DNA of 7,585 nt. Origin: Kiritimatiellia bacterium (GTDB lineage: Bacteria > Verrucomicrobiota > Kiritimatiellia > RFP12 > DVOR01). The stretch spans positions 1-7,585 of the forward strand of contig JAGCML010000070.1 in assembly GCA_017646485.1 (NCBI GenBank). Direction: 5' to 3'. Numbering within the stretch: position 1 is the first letter of the stretch; every line of letters starts with the position of its first letter. Position numbers and translations under genes: made by a program. Of the stretch, positions 6,785-7,585 are shown piece by piece. Under the pieces are notes generated by a model. That model had not been told where the DNA came from and did no database searches. It was given only the letters and a program-made list of their open reading frames with translations.

Positions 6785-6850
6785 TCAAGCCCTGAAAGGG
6801 CGACAGAAGGTAATCTCACGGAGGTGTTCTGCCGCCCTTTCAGGGCTTGA
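6785..6850. repeat. REPIN-like inverted REP pair
   Basis: The arms at 6785-6808 and 6827-6850 are inverted copies over 24 bases with a single mismatch (A6803 opposite C6832). Each contains the REP core GCCCTGAAAGGGC or its complement. The spacer is 18 bases. The whole can fold into one long hairpin of 23 paired positions or two small ones. Two inverted REPs a short distance apart is the definition of a REPIN, the unit mobilised in other bacteria by RAYT transposases. The arms differ from the two direct copies in the flanks (TCAAGCCC here, TTGAGCCC there). Confidence 0.8.
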
Positions 6851-6869
6851 TGGTGTGAGGGTGCGGTAA

Positions 6870-6885
6870 CCGGGGGCTACCCCCG
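6870..6885. repeat. Short G-rich/C-rich palindrome
   Basis: CGGGGG (6871-6876) pairs with CCCCCG (6880-6885) around the loop CTA. The left side CCGGGGGCTAC is identical to the - strand left side of the 6732-6767 palindrome. It therefore looks like the same element without the internal GCGAGC-containing segment. It lies 66 bases past the stop codon of the - strand fucosidase gene and could also help end its transcription, although no T run follows on that strand. Confidence 0.65.
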
Positions 6886-6951
6886 TCTGTAATCTGCCAC
6901 CCTTATTTCCTGCGTTGTGCGAGCGAGGGCGCATTTGCAGGGCTTCAGCGC

Positions 6952-7585
6952 TTAGGGGCGTGTGGTGTTGCTTTGGCAGGGGGCTGTGAGGTGGTGTGTT
7001 TCGCCATTCACAATGAGCGTGAGTGGTGTTGGGGTGGAGGCATTAATCTTCCATTCGGTAACGCGACCGTTTTGCCATTTCAAATCAAGGGTAAGTCCAT
7101 TGTGCGCACGCATGCCTTTTAGGCTACCATTGGGCCAGGCTGTCGGAAGGGCGGGAAGGAGTTCAATGAGGCCTGGACGCGTGTAGACGAGTTGCTCTAA
7201 CATGGCTGCAGCGATGCCGTAGTTGCCATCAATTTGTAGGGGGATGCGATGGGAGGCGAAGCCATTATTGAGCACATTGTAGCGTAAGAGGCCTTGCACC
7301 ATTTGATGGGATTTGTCGCCTTGTTTGAGGCGTGCCCATAAGGCGGCTCGCCATGCCCAAGCCCACGAACGTCGACTGTCGCCAGTGGTCTTTCTAAAGG
7401 AGAGGGCGCACTCAGCAGCCTTCGCAAGCGCAGGAGTCGTCTGCGGTGAAAGGGTGGTGCCAGGGTAAAGTGCGAAGAGATGGGAGGTGTGTCGGTGATC
7501 GGTTTCGGGGTCACGGTCAATGAGCCACTCCATGAGATTGCCCTTGCGGCCGATTTGCGGCGGTGCCAATCGGTTAAGGGTTGCC
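6952..7585 (-). CDS. GH95-family alpha-L-fucosidase, C-terminal 210 residues (5' end outside window)
   Basis: The frame is open from the right window edge to a TAA (complement of 6952-6954). The TTG at 7569-7567 is an internal Leu codon, because the frame continues upstream with family-like sequence (NRLAPPQIGRKGNLMEWL). The visible residues match the end of the GH95 (alpha/alpha)6 catalytic domain in order: PPQIGRKGNLMEW (8-20), DHRHTSHLFALYPG (29-42), SWAWAWRAALWARL (73-86), QIDGNYG (117-123) and IELLPALPTAWPNGS (140-154). A short C-terminal beta domain follows. By analogy with Bifidobacterium AfcA, the Asp of QIDGNYG (complement of 7228-7230) is likely the catalytic base partner. The acid Glu should lie upstream of the window. 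GH95 enzymes are inverting hydrolases that mostly release alpha-1,2-linked L-fucose from host glycans or plant xyloglucan, and some act on L-galactose. The signal peptide, if present, is out of view. It converges on the giant gene and shows no functional link to it. Confidence 0.93.
   Translation of the reverse strand, partial: ATLNRLAPPQIGRKGNLMEWLIDRDPETDHRHTSHLFALYPGTTLSPQTTPALAKAAECALSFRKTTGDSRRSWAWAWRAALWARLKQGDKSHQMVQGLLRYNVLNNGFASHRIPLQIDGNYGIAAAMLEQLVYTRPGLIELLPALPTAWPNGSLKGMRAHNGLTLDLKWQNGRVTEWKINASTPTPLTLIVNGETHHLTAPCQSNTTRP

Larger units (their letters stand above)
6350..6951. other. Intergenic region rich in REP-like palindromes, no gene seen
   Basis: This stretch of about 600 bases lies between two convergent genes. 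Open frames inside it run through palindromes, lack ribosome binding sites and give low-complexity Arg-rich translations, so I call none of them. Apart from the terminator it holds REP-like units, a REPIN-like inverted pair, two G-rich palindromes, an interrupted stem-loop and a short tandem repeat, each listed separately. I see no transposase, tRNA or promoter here. Confidence 0.7.

Noticed and set aside
6460..6850. CRISPR array
   Set aside because: The repeats contain a short palindrome, but copies are spaced irregularly (240, about 80 and about 40 bases), change orientation and have no similar-length spacers. REP/REPIN fits better.
6962..7520. Open frames overlapping the fucosidase gene (6962-7186 +, 7197-7520 -)
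   Set aside because: They are shadows of the GH95 frame, whose motifs are unambiguous over the same bases.
6952..7569. Fucosidase gene beginning at TTG 7569
   Set aside because: The frame continues to the window edge with GH95-like residues. The family is about 750 residues or longer, so the true start lies outside.

Overview
The window reads as a chromosomal segment of a host-associated, probably gut, bacterium of the Verrucomicrobiota/Lentisphaerota/Kiritimatiellota group. This is an inference from three things: a probable type III secretion (T3S) chaperone next to a giant signal-less protein, a GH95 fucosidase, and intergenic REP-type palindromes. No rRNA or other phylogenetic marker is present, so the assignment is tentative.

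Left part (1-6349, + strand): the 3' end of a small gene whose product looks like the C-terminal half of a CesT/Tir-family T3S chaperone. After 51 bases with a good ribosome binding site comes a single 2008-codon gene. Its product has no signal peptide and no evident membrane segment. Residues about 1210-1640 form a divergent UbiB/ABC1/COQ8-type (protein-kinase-like) domain with the expected nucleotide-binding and metal-binding residues in place. About 1130 residues before it and 370 after it match nothing I recognise. The pairing suggests a chaperone and its cognate giant secreted effector carrying a UbiB-like kinase fold. I know of no described T3S effector with this fold, and this is the main candidate for an undescribed system here. 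A strong hairpin terminator follows the gene.

Middle (6350-6951): about 600 bases with no credible gene but dense palindromic structure. There are two direct copies of a REP-like unit (core GCCCTGAAAGGGC) offset by exactly 240 bases, one inverted pair of the same unit forming a REPIN-like hairpin, two related G-rich/C-rich palindromes, a 54-base interrupted stem-loop and a short 7-base tandem repeat. No transposase is in the window.

Right part (6952-7585, - strand): the C-terminal 210 residues of a GH95-family alpha-L-fucosidase, whose 5' end lies beyond the window. It converges on the effector-like gene across the palindrome block and appears functionally unrelated to it.
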